This document shows, piece by piece, positions 1 to 11,925 of a DNA stretch of 64,000 nucleotides. A model generated the notes under the pieces. It saw nothing but the letters and a program-made list of their open reading frames with translations. It had not been told where the DNA came from and did not search any database. Origin of the DNA: Corydoras sp. C115 (taxonomy: Eukaryota > Chordata > Actinopteri > Siluriformes > Callichthyidae); contig JAFMOC010000032.1 in NCBI GenBank assembly GCA_019802505.1, positions 283,501 through 347,500 of the forward strand, in the 5' to 3' direction. The first letter of the stretch is position 1. Every line of letters starts with the position of its first letter. The position numbers and the translations under genes are program-made.

Positions 1-510
1 TTAATATTTTTTAAATTAATAAACAACAGGACAATTAAGTGCAGTTTGAGTATCGATTGACTGCAAATGAATGCATGAAATTTAGAAAGTTGATCATATA
101 CTAAATATGAACAAAATATGAAAAATGTAAATCTTACATCTTATCTGCAAATAATATATTATAAAATTAATAATATTTAGGCAATATACCTATACACTCA
201 GCACACGTGTTTGCATACAGGTAAAGGTATATTGTTTTGTGTTGGTATGAAAGAATATAAAACACATATAACACAGTACTGTATTGTAAATTCTCATGCC
301 CCAGTGGTTTGTTTGTTCAAGAAATGACACATTCGTTCATATAAACATGATTTGCAGAATTTAGAACTCCTCGTTTCCAAACATTTGATCTAAGATGTTG
401 CCAAATAGAGTGTGATGCACAAAGCTGTTTGTGGTAAAAACCTAAGATTCGTGAGTTGTGTCATTGTATTATGATCCATGCTAATTAGCACGTTGTAGAG
501 TGAAATTTCA
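1..510. other. AT-rich left flank, no gene seen
   Basis: No coding exon or repeat is recognised. The last 100 bases lead into the promoter of the first array gene; near 481-500 there is a degenerate version (CTAATTAGC) of the CTGATTGG element found upstream of other copies. Confidence 0.5.
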
Positions 511-571
511 TTTAAAAGGCAGAGGCCACAGCACCAGGGTATCCACTCCAACAGTTCTCTTCTCATTAGAG
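511..571 (+). promoter_or_regulatory. TTTAAAA box and non-coding exon 1 of the first array gene
   Basis: TTTAAAAGGCAG lies at 511-522, the same box seen upstream of several other copies. Exon 1 probably starts near 541 and ends at 571 with a GTACGC donor. The start site is inferred from spacing. Confidence 0.5.
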
Positions 572-685
572 GTACGCTGATGCTCTGCTCTCAAATTTAG
601 AAGACCAAGATTGAAGCTGATATGTTAAATTACTTTTAAACTACTTTTCTTTTTTTTCTTATAGCAAGAAACACCAAGAAGAATC

Positions 686-1182
686 ATGAAGATTGCAATT
701 ATCGCAATGTGTCTTATTGTACTTTGCAGTGCTGCTCGTGTAAGTTATGAACATCACGTCTATTTAAATGCATTATTTTATTTGAATATATGTGGTTCTT
801 GTAAATTAAATAGTTATTCTTTTCTTTTCACATAAATTGTGTCCTGCTCCAAAAGACTGAGGATGATCATGAACGGGTCAAGCGTTCTTCAAGTAATGAG
901 GTTTGTACAAATAATTTAAAGCATGTGGAGCAGCATAGAAGGCATAGCACCTCTTTTTGTAGTCAGTATATTATATTGTTTAATAAAAATCATTTTAAAT
1001 AAGCTCAATCTTTTTATTTTCAGAACAATGGAGGAGGACAAATGTACCCATCATATTTCCCATACTTCATGAATCCCAACAACAACAACAACAACCTCAA
1101 TACCCTTCTAAATACCCTGTTGCCTTTCCTTCTTGTACGACTACTTCCTGCCCCTGCTGCCCCAGCTCCTGCAGCAGGTTAA
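686..1182 (+). CDS. Small secreted prepropeptide, array copy 1 (SCPP-like)
   Basis: Coding exons are 686-739, 856-900 and 1024-1182, giving 85 residues; both introns are phase 0. Exon 2 encodes an 18-residue signal peptide starting MKIAIIAMC. Exon 3 encodes a charged stretch with R25-V-K-R28, which fits the furin consensus R-x-K/R-R. Exon 4 encodes an Asn run, a hydrophobic stretch (LNTLLPFLLV-like) and a Pro-Ala tail ending Ala-Ala-Gly before TAA. An AATAAA signal is at 1244-1249. With its 15-codon exon 3 it groups with the copies at 5.2, 33.7, 37.2 and 39.9 kb. Secretion and processing are inferred from sequence; the function is not known. Confidence 0.8.
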
Positions 1183-1500
1183 AAAGAAGATCAAGTTCTA
1201 CTCCTTTCATTAATTCATGATTGTTAGATTTTTGTAGATGTACAATAAAATACAAGACTGAATTGCAATATTTGTATGAATCTGTCATTTAAAAAAAAAA
1301 AAAAAAGTCTTATTTGGGGTAAATCAGAAATAATGCACAAAACAACAAAGCCTTAAAATAAATAACAAAATGCAATAAATGCATTAAAACCAGAGCATTT
1401 AGCCAGAAAGACAAGAACAAAAATGTGAAAAACAAAACCCTGATCTTCTGATGTTTCTACTATATGTGGGTCACTTAAAACAACTTTTCATATTATATTT

Positions 1501-1672
1501 ACATGAGGTCATTCTGCAGACGCTTTTATTCAAGACCTATTCAAGACAAGGAGTATTTCAATTTGATGGTTGGGGTAAAGCACAACAGAGCACAGGTGGT
1601 ATCTTCAGTGGATTTAGTATTTGAACCTCCAACCTTCAGCTTCATAGTCACCACCCTAACCACTGAGCTACT
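1501..1672 (-). mobile_element. Eroded tRNA-type SINE (second SINE family)
   Basis: Read on the minus strand it matches the copies at 18.6 and 22.8 kb: a tRNA-like head with a TTCAAATxC B-box relic, a GTGGATTT-type middle, and a tail related to GTCTGCAGAATGACCTCATGT. It is divergent, so probably old. Confidence 0.6.
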
Positions 1673-2377
1673 ATATCTATTTCACTGTGTCATGACCCTT
1701 TCATTCTTAAAAGAACACAAACATGAAAAAAGTTAAAGCAAAATACTAACCAATATAGTAATAATATAAAACAATTATTTTACTAAAGGTATACAAGTTT
1801 ACAAAGGTATTCCAGTATTTATGTGTTTAATTATGCAATTTAAAATGTTGCATAGCAGACTTGGGGATGGCTTATCTCTTTATATGAGATGCTTTATTAT
1901 TGTATGAAAAAACAAAATGAACTGTCTAAGAACAGGACATGAGGCAAAAGTAAAGGATAAAAGATAAATTAATGGAAGAAAAAGCAGAGAGCAGAGAATA
2001 TTCAACTTACAGATCTTTTAACCAAATATTCAAATATGAAACATTAACACAAGCAGATTAACATACTGGGAAATTAAGAAGAGCAAACAAAATCAGCTCC
2101 AGGAAACGTGTAACTTCATAAACTTGTACGTGTGCAACAAATTTCACTATACACAGGAATGTATACAAAAGCATGTGAATCAAAAAGCAGTCAACAGAGA
2201 CTGAGAAGCAAAAATCAGATCTGTGATAAATACTAGGTGATGGCTTGTTAACCGTTTCTGCATCATTTATTTTTTAATAAAATATATATCTTTTTTTTTT
2301 TTATCTATAGACATTTTATATGAAAACTAACTAGCTAGAATTTGGATAGATATAAATAAAAAAATTATATACTTAAA

Positions 2378-2382
<5 letters not shown>

Positions 2383-2436
<54 letters not shown>
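2383..2436. repeat. (TA)n microsatellite
   Basis: About 54 bp of uninterrupted TA dinucleotides. Confidence 0.95.
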
Positions 2437-2442
<6 letters not shown>

Positions 2443-3259
2443 CACACATAGTAGGAGGAAAAGCTTAAAACAAGGAAACTCAATAAATATTAAAATATTA
2501 ATATAAAAAATTAAGCAAATATCAAATAATTAAATATCATCAAAATAAGCTAAATAAAATTTAAATGTGTCTGGGTCTTATATATTTACTTTAACAAAAA
2601 ACAATATATAAAATAATAATTGGTAAGTTGTATAAAATCATAAGCAAAATAACACATCTAAAAGTGATTTCCTAAACATGAAATGTTTTCTGTACATAAT
2701 CAGCCCCACCATCAGACAGCCCCCACCAACAGAACTGAATCCAGTAGAGCACTTTGGGGCTGTGGTGGAATAGGAGACTTGCATCAGGGATGTGTAGTCA
2801 AAATCATATGCAGCAACTGTGTGATGACATCATGTCATATTGAACTAGAATATCTCAAAAGTAAATCTAGTAGTTTGTTGAATTAATGTCACAAAACACT
2901 AAAGTTGTTTTGATGGCTTGTTCAGTTGGATTAAGGGGTTACATTTCTGGCTAACATTCATTATTGTCAATATAAAATGTGAAAGGGACAAAAATGTCTC
3001 TTAAAACTCTTGGTTGGTTGCAAAAGAAAACTTACATGTTAATGCTGTCTTACAGTGATTTGTTTGCTCAAAATATGCCATAGTATTCATAGGCTGGCTT
3101 GTTTTGGGTGTGGAAGACTTGAATCAGTCCTTATGTCCTAACCTTTGAGCCAAGGTTGTTGCAAGATCCAAAACCCTGGTGAAAAGACCACTGAAGTCAT
3201 GAATCATGTCATTATATTATAATTGATTTTAATTGGCTAGTTGTAGGCTGTAACATTTA

Positions 3260-3551
3260 TTTAAAAGACAGGCCTGACAGCACAAATAGAACAAATCATA
3301 AACTATGATTGTGAAGCCCCAACTATAATATTATCCTTTAAATATGTGTCTATAATGTTGAAAAGACTATTTATACATTAACAAATATACAATTGGTCTA
3401 AAACATAATTGCATTTTTTTTGTTATTTTAAGATACAAATATTATTATATAAACACTGATGTTCTATTTTTAATTACTCTTTAAATTCCAGGAAATTATG
3501 AAGATTGCATTTATTGCTGTGTGCCTGTGTGGACTGTGCTGTGACATTATT
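3260..3551 (+). pseudogene. Relic array gene: promoter and signal-peptide exon only
   Basis: A TTTAAAAG box at 3260-3267 is followed by an intact exon 2 at 3498-3551. This encodes 18 residues starting MKIAFIAVC and ends in a good GTAAGT donor. The upstream bases (about 3110-3290) resemble those of the 0.7-kb copy. I find no exon 3 (charged, KR-bearing) or exon 4 (Asn/Pro-Ala) before the next gene's promoter at 4.95 kb, so this looks like a truncated copy. A diverged exon 3 cannot be excluded. Confidence 0.6.
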
Positions 3552-4478
3552 GTAAGTACTGAACCATGTAGGTTTATTTGCACATTTAAAAAAATATCAT
3601 TTAAAATGTAAAATAAGGACTTTGTCCTTGTTCGGCTATCAACCAACACAATAACAACAACAATAAAAATAATAATAACTATTATTATTTACAATAAAGA
3701 ACATTTTGAGAAAAACAACATTGTGCATAGGCTGCTTGTATGGTGTGTGTTTCTGGGCTTCATATAATTAAGTCAATAATTAAAAAAGGAGGCTTTTTGA
3801 TTAATAAAAGCTAACCAGCAGAACTCTAAATGATCAATTTGTGAATTTCCAATAAAGGTCTATCTTATCTTAACATGCCAACTGAAACTACAACTCTCAC
3901 CAGTACCTTCAGCACAATTTCCCCAACATTATTTTTAAACAATTGCTTATATGCTAGATTCCTGTTTTTAATATACCCTGTGAATTTTTTTACCATTAAA
4001 CATTAAACATGTGACTGGCACAGGGCCAGGATTTATTAAGTGCTGATAATCTGAGGAACACTGATCAAAAAGCTACTACTTTTTTAAATTTTACTTTTGA
4101 ACACAAACATATTTAACAACATTGCCTTTTTTTGTATGGATGCTCAAGAACGTGCAACCTATCTGTAACGTTTCATCACACCTGATGTAGTTATTCCTAT
4201 AGAACAATGTTGTTGGAACTACTTTCCTGAACCAAAGTAAAACTCATTCTAACCACTAGGGCAAACTAAGTAGGTGGAAACTTGTGAGGTACAATAAAAA
4301 ATCTAAATAAAAACAAAAAACAGAAAGCAGTTTATAGGTTCTTGTTTCACCAGATTTTGTGCAATACCGGTTAAGTGGCAAGTACTCTTCCAAGCTTTGA
4401 CCTTTTGAATGAACAGCAAAATATATAACATAAACCATAAATATATAAATATATATACAGTATATATATATATACACA

Positions 4479-4479
<1 letters not shown>

Positions 4480-4558
<79 letters not shown>
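4480..4558. repeat. (TA)n microsatellite
   Basis: About 79 bp of TA repeats with shorter TA blocks just upstream. Long Ile-Tyr reading frames here are artefacts of the repeat. Confidence 0.95.
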
Positions 4559-4560
<2 letters not shown>

Positions 4561-4950
4561 GTTAAATATATATAATATAAAATATATGGGTGCATTTTCA
4601 TGTTGAGTTCCAGCACTCCTGCATTCTCTGCAAAGCTTAAGATTGTAAAAGGTATTTTATTCAGACATATGTTAATAATAAACACAGCAGAAACTTTTTG
4701 CTTAGACATCACATACATATTGCATATCAGATGGAAAGATGTTTCAAAATAGTTTGTTCGCCAAAATATGACACAGCACAACATGTTTAACAGTAAAAAA
4801 AAAAAAAAAAAGGCTTGAATCCCTCATTTCCTAACTGTTAAGCAAAGCTGGTGTTGAAAAGTCCTGAGTAATGCAGCATAAAGCAAACTACAACAAAGCT
4901 CAGGACTCATGCTCAGGGTGGGTTGCATCAGCGTATTCTGATTTGTGCTG

Positions 4951-5052
4951 ATTGGTCAGTTGTAAAGTAAAGAATTATTTAAAAAGCAGGTGAAGTGCTT
5001 GTGCAGCATCCTCCTGAGATTTTAAATTCAGTCATATTCCCTTCCTTTAAAG
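4951..5052 (+). promoter_or_regulatory. ATTGG plus TTTAAAAA promoter and exon 1
   Basis: ATTGG (inverted CCAAT) at 4951-4955 and TTTAAAAA at 4978-4985, followed by a non-coding exon 1 that ends at 5052 with a GTAAGC donor. This arrangement recurs across the array. Confidence 0.6.
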
Positions 5053-5188
5053 GTAAGCCATTCTGTCTATTGGAATAGCAATGTGATTCCAATATATTAA
5101 CAATATTTACATGTTTAAAAAAGTCAATTGAATAGGTGTATGTAGCTCTTATTTTATATTTGTTTAGCTATCTAAGAAATTAGGAATA

Positions 5189-5715
5189 ATGAAGCTCGCA
5201 TTCTTCACGGTGTGCATCATTGGCTTGTGCTTTTCTGTCCTTGTAAGTATTAAAATCCATGTCAAAGCTTAGTGCTTGATTTTAAATAAACTATATTTTG
5301 CTAAAGTTGTTGTTTGATGTTTCATACTAATATTTTTCCATGTCTATTTTTATTGTATAGGCCAATGAGGAGCACGACCGAGAAAAGCGCTCATCAAGTG
5401 GTGAGGTGTGTGGCACTACTTAGCCTTTTATCTTTAAAAACATTAAGCTCATGTATTTTAATGTTTATGTCACCCATCTGAAACTGTAAACTGGATACAG
5501 TTCAAATGTGTCCTGTATGGTATTGTTTTGTGACTTTTTGAATGTCTTTGCATTTCTAGAACAACAGAGGAGGACAACAATTTCCCCCATTCCTTCCCTA
5601 CTACTTCAACAACAACAACAACAATCCGAATAGTTTTTTAAGTGTTCTGCTGCCTTTATTAATTGCAGGGCTGATTCCTGCCCCTGCACCTGCCCCTGCT
5701 CCAGCAGCAGGTTAA
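5189..5715 (+). CDS. Small secreted prepropeptide, array copy 2 (SCPP-like)
   Basis: Coding exons are 5189-5242, 5361-5405 and 5560-5715, giving 84 residues with phase-0 introns. The signal peptide begins MKLAFFTVCIIG, less like the others. Exon 3 carries R25-E-K-R28, a furin-type site. Exon 4 starts NNRGGQQFPPF, has an Asn run and a Leu-rich segment, and ends in Pro-Ala repeats plus Ala-Ala-Gly. An AATAAA is at 5770-5775. Exon sizes and the SSSGE end of exon 3 make it closest to the copy at 0.7 kb. Role unknown. Confidence 0.8.
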
Positions 5716-5775
5716 AAAGATCTACTACATATGATTGTAGTAGTTTTATAATTACCAAAAACCTGTAAAAATAAA

Positions 5776-6660
5776 ACGATGTCTAAACTGCAATTATATG
5801 TCTGCAGCATTATTTTTATTGTTTAACTATTAAAGAAATTACAAAAGTAGTATTTAAAAAAGCCTACGATTTAAAAGATGATCGTTCCAAGACAGACACA
5901 CAATCAAAACAACAAAACACATCAGAGTCTACTTAAAGTGACAACTCAGAGCATGCAAACACTTTAAAGTAGGTTTCATAACCTTATCCAAAATGATTAA
6001 TATTAAAAACTGTTCGGAGGTCCTCAGAATTTTTTTTTTTCATATCATGATGCACTTTTACAAACTTGAATTATGAAGCTCAAATTTTTAATAGAATTTA
6101 ATCGTTTACATTAATGGTAAATAAAACATTGCACCCACTCACACCTCACGGTCCTCTCATTTCTTAAAAACAACTCACACAAAATTTTAATTATCTGCTA
6201 ATATCTATTATATCTATTATCTACTATATTAATAAAATACTTTTAATTTAAAAGAGGCAAACACTAATATTTTGTCTTATTTGATACTTGTGGCTCTCTT
6301 TATCTACTTTAATGAAATTTATGTCAAAATACAAAACATTTCTGAAGATAAGTCATGGATTTTTTTTAGTATTGGAATGTACAACTATTATTTTTATTTA
6401 GATTTTAAAATGACTTTACATTTTTTCTTAATAGATTTCTTTCTTCATGATTTTTTAGACTTAGCTGCAACAGAAAATCAGCTTTTAATTAAATAATAAA
6501 ACTCGGCTTTATAAATGGCTTTAACTGATTACGATAACAGATTATGTTAATACTAACGGTATTTTAAAAATTACCATTTCCTCCTGTTTTCCCTAATTAT
6601 ATCTTACATATTCTTTCTTCCCAATATCTGCTCACTTTTGCTGCAACGTTTTTTCTGAAT
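5776..6660. other. Intergenic
   Basis: The part from about 6225 is duplicated at about 12770-13030, downstream of the third minus-strand gene. No independent gene is seen. Confidence 0.5.
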
Positions 6661-6808
6661 TTTTTATTTTATTTTAATAGTCAATTTTCATAGACAATGT
6701 CAAAGTATGACTCAATGCAATTTGCAATTCAATCAGAAGTTCGAAGAAGTTTGAAGAAATCTCTAGTAACCTTTGCCATTAATACATGGTTTGAGTCTGG
6801 CTGCCTCA

Positions 6809-7227
6809 TCAGCCAGTAGCTGGAGCAGGGGCAGGTGCAGCAGGGGCACGTGCAGGTGCAGCTGCAGCAAGCATCTGTTGCATCAGGCTAGCGAGGTTAG
6901 TGTTGGTGTTGGTGGGTGGAATGTATGGTCCTCCTCTGTTAGACTGAAAATATGAAAGTAATCATCTTAATATATCTAATTAAAAAAAGTAATACATCTT
7001 ATATATTAAAACAATAAAAAAAAAATATTTGCAGTGTTATTAACCTCATGGCTTGATGAACGCTTCTCTCGTTCATGCTCATCAGCCTGTGCAAATATGA
7101 TACAATATTTAGAATGGTTGTATGAATTTATATGAAGTAGTTAATAAAATAAATCAAAACATTGAATACTTACTAAGACAGTGCAGAGCAGTCCAATGAC
7201 ACACACGGCAATCAAAGTCATCTTCAT
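6809..7227 (-). CDS. Small secreted prepropeptide, array copy 3 (minus strand)
   Basis: Coding exons on the minus strand are 7227-7174, 7086-7045 and 6943-6809, giving 76 residues with phase-0 introns. The signal peptide starts MKMTLIAVCVIGLLC. Exon 3 carries R24-E-K-R27 followed by SSSHE. Exon 4 starts SNRGGPYIPP, then a Thr-Asn repeat, a Leu/Met/Gln stretch, and an Ala/Pro tail ending Ala-Thr-Gly. Compared with the copies at 9.1 and 13.3 kb it has Met for Leu changes and a Pro-Ala-Arg variant. The AATAAA that these two have just after the stop is missing here; the next one on this strand is near 6663-6668. Confidence 0.8.
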
Positions 7228-7406
7228 GTTTCCTTTTTTTTTCAAGGCTTCTGCTGATGTAGAAAATAGCTTTAGATTTGTTTTTATTCACTACTGTGGT
7301 TTAAATAATAACTTAGAAACAAAAAACACTTACCTTTCAACAGATTTGAAACAACAGATGCTTTGCAATCCAAGTCTGATGATTTACTGAGGTTTTCAGT
7401 TCTGCC

Positions 7407-7440
7407 TTTTAAAGAGAACATCGCAACTTGATCAACCAAT
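7407..7440 (-). promoter_or_regulatory. CCAAT/TATA-like promoter of copy 3
   Basis: On the minus strand ATTGG (7440-7436) precedes CTTTAAAA (7414-7407). Exon 1 follows and ends at 7334 with a GTAAGT donor. The block is almost identical in the 9.7- and 13.9-kb copies and in the plus-strand gene at 20.65 kb. Confidence 0.65.
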
Positions 7441-7659
7441 CAGCATGAATTCTAATACATTGAGACATCTAATAAAGCCTGGGCTTAACTGCAGACAGCT
7501 GCTTATATGAAGCAATATTTGGTAATATTGAAACATGTTTATGAAACCAGTGTTAATTCTTTAGCTGCAATAATACATTTCAATTAAATAAAACATTAAA
7601 AAACAACTTGTTCAAGCCATTAATACAGAACTATACGAAACATCTGCAGATCTACAGTG

Positions 7660-7865
7660 TGTATGTAGGCATCAAGGCAGGCATAAATGTCAGAAAAAGC
7701 ATCAAACTAATATTGTGAATCCTCGGGTGGCTTATTCTGTTTGAACGGTAAGAGAGTGTTTTGTTTGAATTTTGATTGAATTAACCTCTTAAAGTAGCTG
7801 TAGTAAAACTATACTAAGAAACTGTAGTATAAACTAAACTAAAAACTGTAAAAATAAAATAAAAA
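7660..7865 (+). pseudogene. Relic promoter/exon 1 fragment of an array gene
   Basis: The stretch GGCAGGCATAAA through GTAAGAGAGTGTTTTG matches the exon 1/intron 1 region of the relic at 11.7-11.9 kb and, more loosely, the live gene at 20.7 kb. It stops at a short (TA)n tract before any exon 2. Confidence 0.55.
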
Positions 7866-8233
7866 TAATATATATATATATATATATTTTTTTTTTATTA
7901 AAATATAAAATAATTCACATTAAAATAACACAGTAAAAGTCACACAAATTGAGAACTACACATATTCTTAAAAAATAAGTATAAGTATAAAACAAAGTCA
8001 CATCAAAAGTGTCAAAAATGATGTTATCCTAAAAGTCCTGAATATTAAATGGTACCAATTAATAATTTTCAGCAATGTAAGTTCCCGGGGTGATTCTAAT
8101 CAAATGACATTTCTTAATCATGTAGTCATAATTTATTACATGATTTGTATTGGATTTACTTAAAAAAATGCTTGGTAAGCGGCAAAGGCAGTCCATTGGC
8201 TATGGAATGATTATTCAAATCTTCTAAGTTTCC

Positions 8234-8547
8234 CAGTCTCCCATGCCCATACACCGGAGAACGTTTCGGGCGCTGGGCAGATACACCCAGGACAGGGTGC
8301 CAATCTATCGCTGGGCACACACTCACTCACACAGACAGGCACACATACACACTCTACTATATGGGGCAATTTGGAGAACTCAATTGACTTGATCCATGTT
8401 TTTCGTCTGTGGGAGGAAACCGGAGAACCCGGAGGAAACCCACACAGACACAGGGAGACCATGGAAACTCCACCCAGATGGGGATTCGAACCGGGAATCC
8501 CTAGTGCTGAGAGGCGAACATGCTAACCACTAAACCACCGTGCCACC
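8234..8547 (-). mobile_element. tRNA-derived SINE
   Basis: Minus-strand copy of the main SINE of this window. The tRNA-like head lies at its right end (GGTGGCACGGTGGTTTAGTGG, B box GGTTCGAATCC) and the body reads towards the left. It interrupts sequence that is continuous in the paralogous stretch at about 12.3 kb. The left end lacks the usual ATGAATGAATG tail. Confidence 0.85.
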
Positions 8548-9124
8548 CAGTCCAAAATATATTTGTCCAAAATATATTTTTATCACAATCATGTGTTAGT
8601 TTGAATTTTTTAGTAAAGAATTTCTCCTTTATGTTGAATAAATCACTTCAGTTTAAAATTTGTCCTATTTCTGTTGCTAATTATTTAATATTATTCATTT
8701 TGATATAAATTAAATAGGATGCATTCCTATAGTGCAGAGCCTCTCAGCCACCTAATAGCTTACTGCTATGTTCAAACCTTTGCATAAACCTGTATGTGTC
8801 TAAGTTTCTAATCACGCTCGTGTAATTTTATATTAATGTGACAGGGAGATAGAGGTCTTGTTTAATTACTATTTATTAAATTTAATACATAATATTATAC
8901 TATTACCATTTCCATAATTATATCTTACATATTATTTCTTCCCACTATCTGCTCACTTTTGCTGCAATGTTTTTTTTTTGTGAATTCTTTTTTTTTTTTC
9001 ATTTTAATAGAACAATGAATGTCAAAGTACGACTCAATGCAATTTGCAATTCAATCAGAAGTTTATTTGAAGAAATCTCCAGTAACCTTTGCCATTAATA
9101 CATGGTTTGAGTCTGGCTGCCTCA

Positions 9125-9544
9125 TCAGCCAGTAGCTGGAGCAGGGGCAGGTGCAGCAGGGGCAGGTGCAGCTGCAGCAAGAGCAGCAAGCAACTGTTGC
9201 AGCAGGGCAGCGAGGTTAGTGTTGGTGTTGGTGGGTGGAATGTATGGTCCTCCTCTGTTAGACTGAAAATATAAAAGTAATTATCTTAATATATCTAATT
9301 AAAAAAAGTAATACATCTTATATATTAAAACTTTTTTTTATATATTTGCAGTGTTATTAACCTCATGGCTTGATGAGCGTTTCTCTCGTTCATGCTCATC
9401 AGCCTGTGCAAATATGATACAATATTTAGAATGGTTGTATGAATTTATATGAAGTTGTTAATAAAATAAATGAAAACATTGAATACTTACAAAGACAGTG
9501 CAGAGCAGTCCAATGACACACACGGCAATCAAAGTCATCTTCAT
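9125..9544 (-). CDS. Small secreted prepropeptide, array copy 4 (minus strand)
   Basis: Coding exons on the minus strand are 9544-9491, 9403-9362 and 9262-9125, giving 77 residues. The predicted protein is identical to that of the 13.3-kb copy; only silent changes are seen in exon 3. The signal peptide starts MKMTLIAVCVIGLLC, a furin-type R24-E-K-R27 follows, then SNRGGPYIPP, a Thr-Asn repeat, a Leu/Gln/Ala stretch, Pro-Ala repeats and a terminal Gly. AATAAA on this strand is at 9067-9062. Confidence 0.82.
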
Positions 9545-9723
9545 GTTTCCTTTTTTTTTCAAGGCTTCTGCTGATGTAGAAAATAGCTTTAGATTTTTTT
9601 TATTCACTACTGTGGATTAAATAATAACTTAGAAAACAAAAAACACTTACCTTTCAACAGATTTGAAACAACAGATGCTTTGCAATCCAAGTCTGATGAT
9701 TTACTGAGGTTTTCAGTTCTGCC

Positions 9724-9757
9724 TTTTAAAGAGAACATCGCAACTTGATCAACCAAT
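9724..9757 (-). promoter_or_regulatory. CCAAT/TATA-like promoter of copy 4
   Basis: ATTGG (9757-9753) and CTTTAAAA (9731-9724) on the minus strand; exon 1 ends at 9651 with a GTAAGT donor. Confidence 0.65.
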
Positions 9758-9959
9758 CAGCATGAATTCTAATACATTGAGACATCTAATAAAGCCTGGG
9801 CTTAACTGCAGACAGCTGCTTATATGAAGCAATATTTGGTAATATTGACACATGTTTATGAAACCAGTATTAATTCTTTAGCTGTAATAATACATTTCAA
9901 TTAAATAAAACATTAAAAAACAACTTGTTCAAGCCATTAATACAGAACTATAGGAAACC

Positions 9960-11540
9960 TTCAGTTCAGATCCTCAGTTTATAGGTTAGTTTCAGGTCAT
10001 AGGTTGTAAGTTATAGTTTAGACCTTGTTTTGATTATTGGATTAGTTTAATTTGTTTAAAGTGGTGTTTATTAAAAAATGTAGAAATAAAATGCTGTTTA
10101 ATAACCATTAAATAAGTATGCCACAATTATTACTTCTCATTGTAGAACTTATACACAAATGAATGTAAAAATTACTTTTAGTAAAGTGTTCATGAAATCT
10201 CTAAAACAAAATACTAGGAAGTTTAGACTTGAATATTTGCTTAGAATTTTCCTAATTTTCCTAATTCCTGTTAAAAAATTATAATAAATGTTCAAAGAAA
10301 TCTTAAAGTGCTACGGTATACTGATTAGACAACAATAAGAAACATAAAAACAACTACACAAGAACATAAAAATACAGTAAAATTTTATTATTATACATTT
10401 AAATATTTCAAATTAAATTTTCTGATTAAATGACTTAAGTTACAAAAAAGTCAAAGCTAAAAAGTCAACTCAGCATAACACATATCCCATGTGCATATTT
10501 ACAGGGAAATGCTTGTATTTAAATTGTAAACAGACTGAAATAAAAGAACAAATGTTTTGAAATTTTGACCTGTTTACACATAAATACGTATGTTTCAGTG
10601 ATGCATAGACATAAGTTGTTATTTCAATGTTATATCAATAAGTTATCATTTTAACACATACTAACATATTTATTACATTGCTACTAACATATTTGAATAC
10701 CTGCTAAATAACATGCTTGATAAAGTGGCAGTAACTTACTGAATAAAAAAAAGACTAAAAAAAATAAAAATTATTTGAAAAAAAGTGTGTTGCTTGTATA
10801 TATTTAACAAATTAAATTTACAATAAATTATATACAACAAATGCCATGTAAAACTAGTGAAAAGATACTTCCACAATATTTATAAATAATTCTAAATGAA
10901 TTCTTTCATTTGTAAGTTGTTCTCTCATTTGTAAGTTGCTTTGGATAAAAGCATGACCAAACGTAAATGACCAAACGTAAATGTATTCTTTTGGATACAC
11001 CAGAAAACAGCTCCGTACCATTAACCAACAAACAGGCTTCAGGAGATGCATAATATTAGACAGGAGGAAGAGAAAAGTATAGTGTAGAAGTATAGTGTAC
11101 AGGTCTGTGTCTGTAAAGATCAGTTCCATGCGGTCATACTATAATTATAATATTGTTAGCATCTTATTTTGATACTGGATACCCTATTAAACATTTGGAC
11201 TCAAAAAGCTTTAAAACTAAACTAAACTAAACTAAAATGCTTAATAATTAATAATGTACATTAATCTCACTTTGTTTTTAACTCAAATGAAGGTTTTGAT
11301 CAGGTTAACCAGAAAGATGGTTTCATCACAGATTAATCCAAAACAGATACCCTAAGTTCTGCACAAAATGCCATAAAACAATTGATTCAAGTGAAGCCAG
11401 TTTGCATTTTATTAACGACAATAATTTTGAACTGAAGATGCATCTTTTGTGAATTTAATTAAAGAGATGTATCCAATGGAATAGATGTATTAAATGGTTT
11501 ATTTGTTTATTGTTTCATCTCTGTCACCATGTAACCTATC
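9960..11540. other. Intergenic
   Basis: AT-rich. The first 350 bases share blocks with about 14170-14340. A fragment of the second SINE family (GTAAGTTGCTTTGGATAAAAG) lies at 10905-10995. No exon is recognised. Confidence 0.5.
10905..10995 (+). mobile_element. 3' fragment of the second SINE family
   Basis: Shares TTTGTAAGTTGCTTTGGATA and GACCAAACGTAAATG with the fuller copy at 18.6-18.8 kb; the head is missing. Confidence 0.6.
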
Positions 11541-11921
11541 TGAGGAGGATTTGTCACAGAAAGGCAGATTAACTGACTCAACATCGGTTTCTTAATAATT
11601 CAGCTTTAATAATGATCTTACCAAATATTGTCCGATGGAGACATCAGTCTACAGTTTAACTTAGGATTAAGTAGACATGCTATTTAACTATCATTCATGC
11701 TGATTGCTTGATCATGTGTTGATTAAATATTCAAAAGGCAGGCATAAAAGTCAGCTAAAGCATCAAACTAATATTGTGAATCCTCGGGTGGTTGATTCTG
11801 TTTGAAAGGTAAAAGAGTGTTTTGTTTGAATTAACCTCTCAAAGTAGCTGTAGTAAAACTGTATCTTTGTTCTATATCTAAGAGCTGCAGTGAACATGGT
11901 CACACTGATTGCAGTTTGTCT

Positions 11922-11925
<4 letters not shown>
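11540..11925 (+). pseudogene. Relic array gene: promoter, exon 1 and start of exon 2
   Basis: About 200 bases upstream, the box region and exon 1 align with the live gene at 20.5-20.75 kb. Exon 2 starts at ATG 11896 and reads MVTLIAVCLV, lacking the Lys-2 codon of the live gene, and is then cut off by a (TA)n tract at 11926. No exon 3 or 4 follows. Confidence 0.7.

Larger units (their letters stand above)
1260..2900. other. Intergenic, AT-rich
   Basis: Holds an eroded SINE at 1501-1672 and a (TA)n tract at 2383-2436. No coding exon with splice sites is seen. Confidence 0.5.
6225..7640. repeat. Segmental duplication, copy 1 of 3 (minus-strand gene unit)
   Basis: Near-identical sequence recurs at about 8905-9960 and 12770-14170, covering the gene, its introns, its promoter and flanks. 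The copy at 8.9 kb is shorter on its left side. Confidence 0.8.
8905..9960. repeat. Segmental duplication, copy 2 of 3 (minus-strand gene unit)
   Basis: Matches about 6225-7640 and 12770-14170 across the gene, introns and promoter. Confidence 0.8.

Noticed and set aside
4371..4784. Open frame with a long Ile-Tyr run, and similar frames at 30.8, 32.4-32.9, 37.9, 41.5, 42.0, 48.6 and 49.2 kb
   Set aside because: They are created by (TA)n and (CA)n microsatellites and have no splice or protein-family support.
6773..6955. Plus-strand frame MPLIHGLSLAASSAS, repeated at 9089 and 13291
   Set aside because: It is the antisense shadow of exon 4 of the minus-strand genes, which have splice sites, promoter and signal peptide on the other strand.
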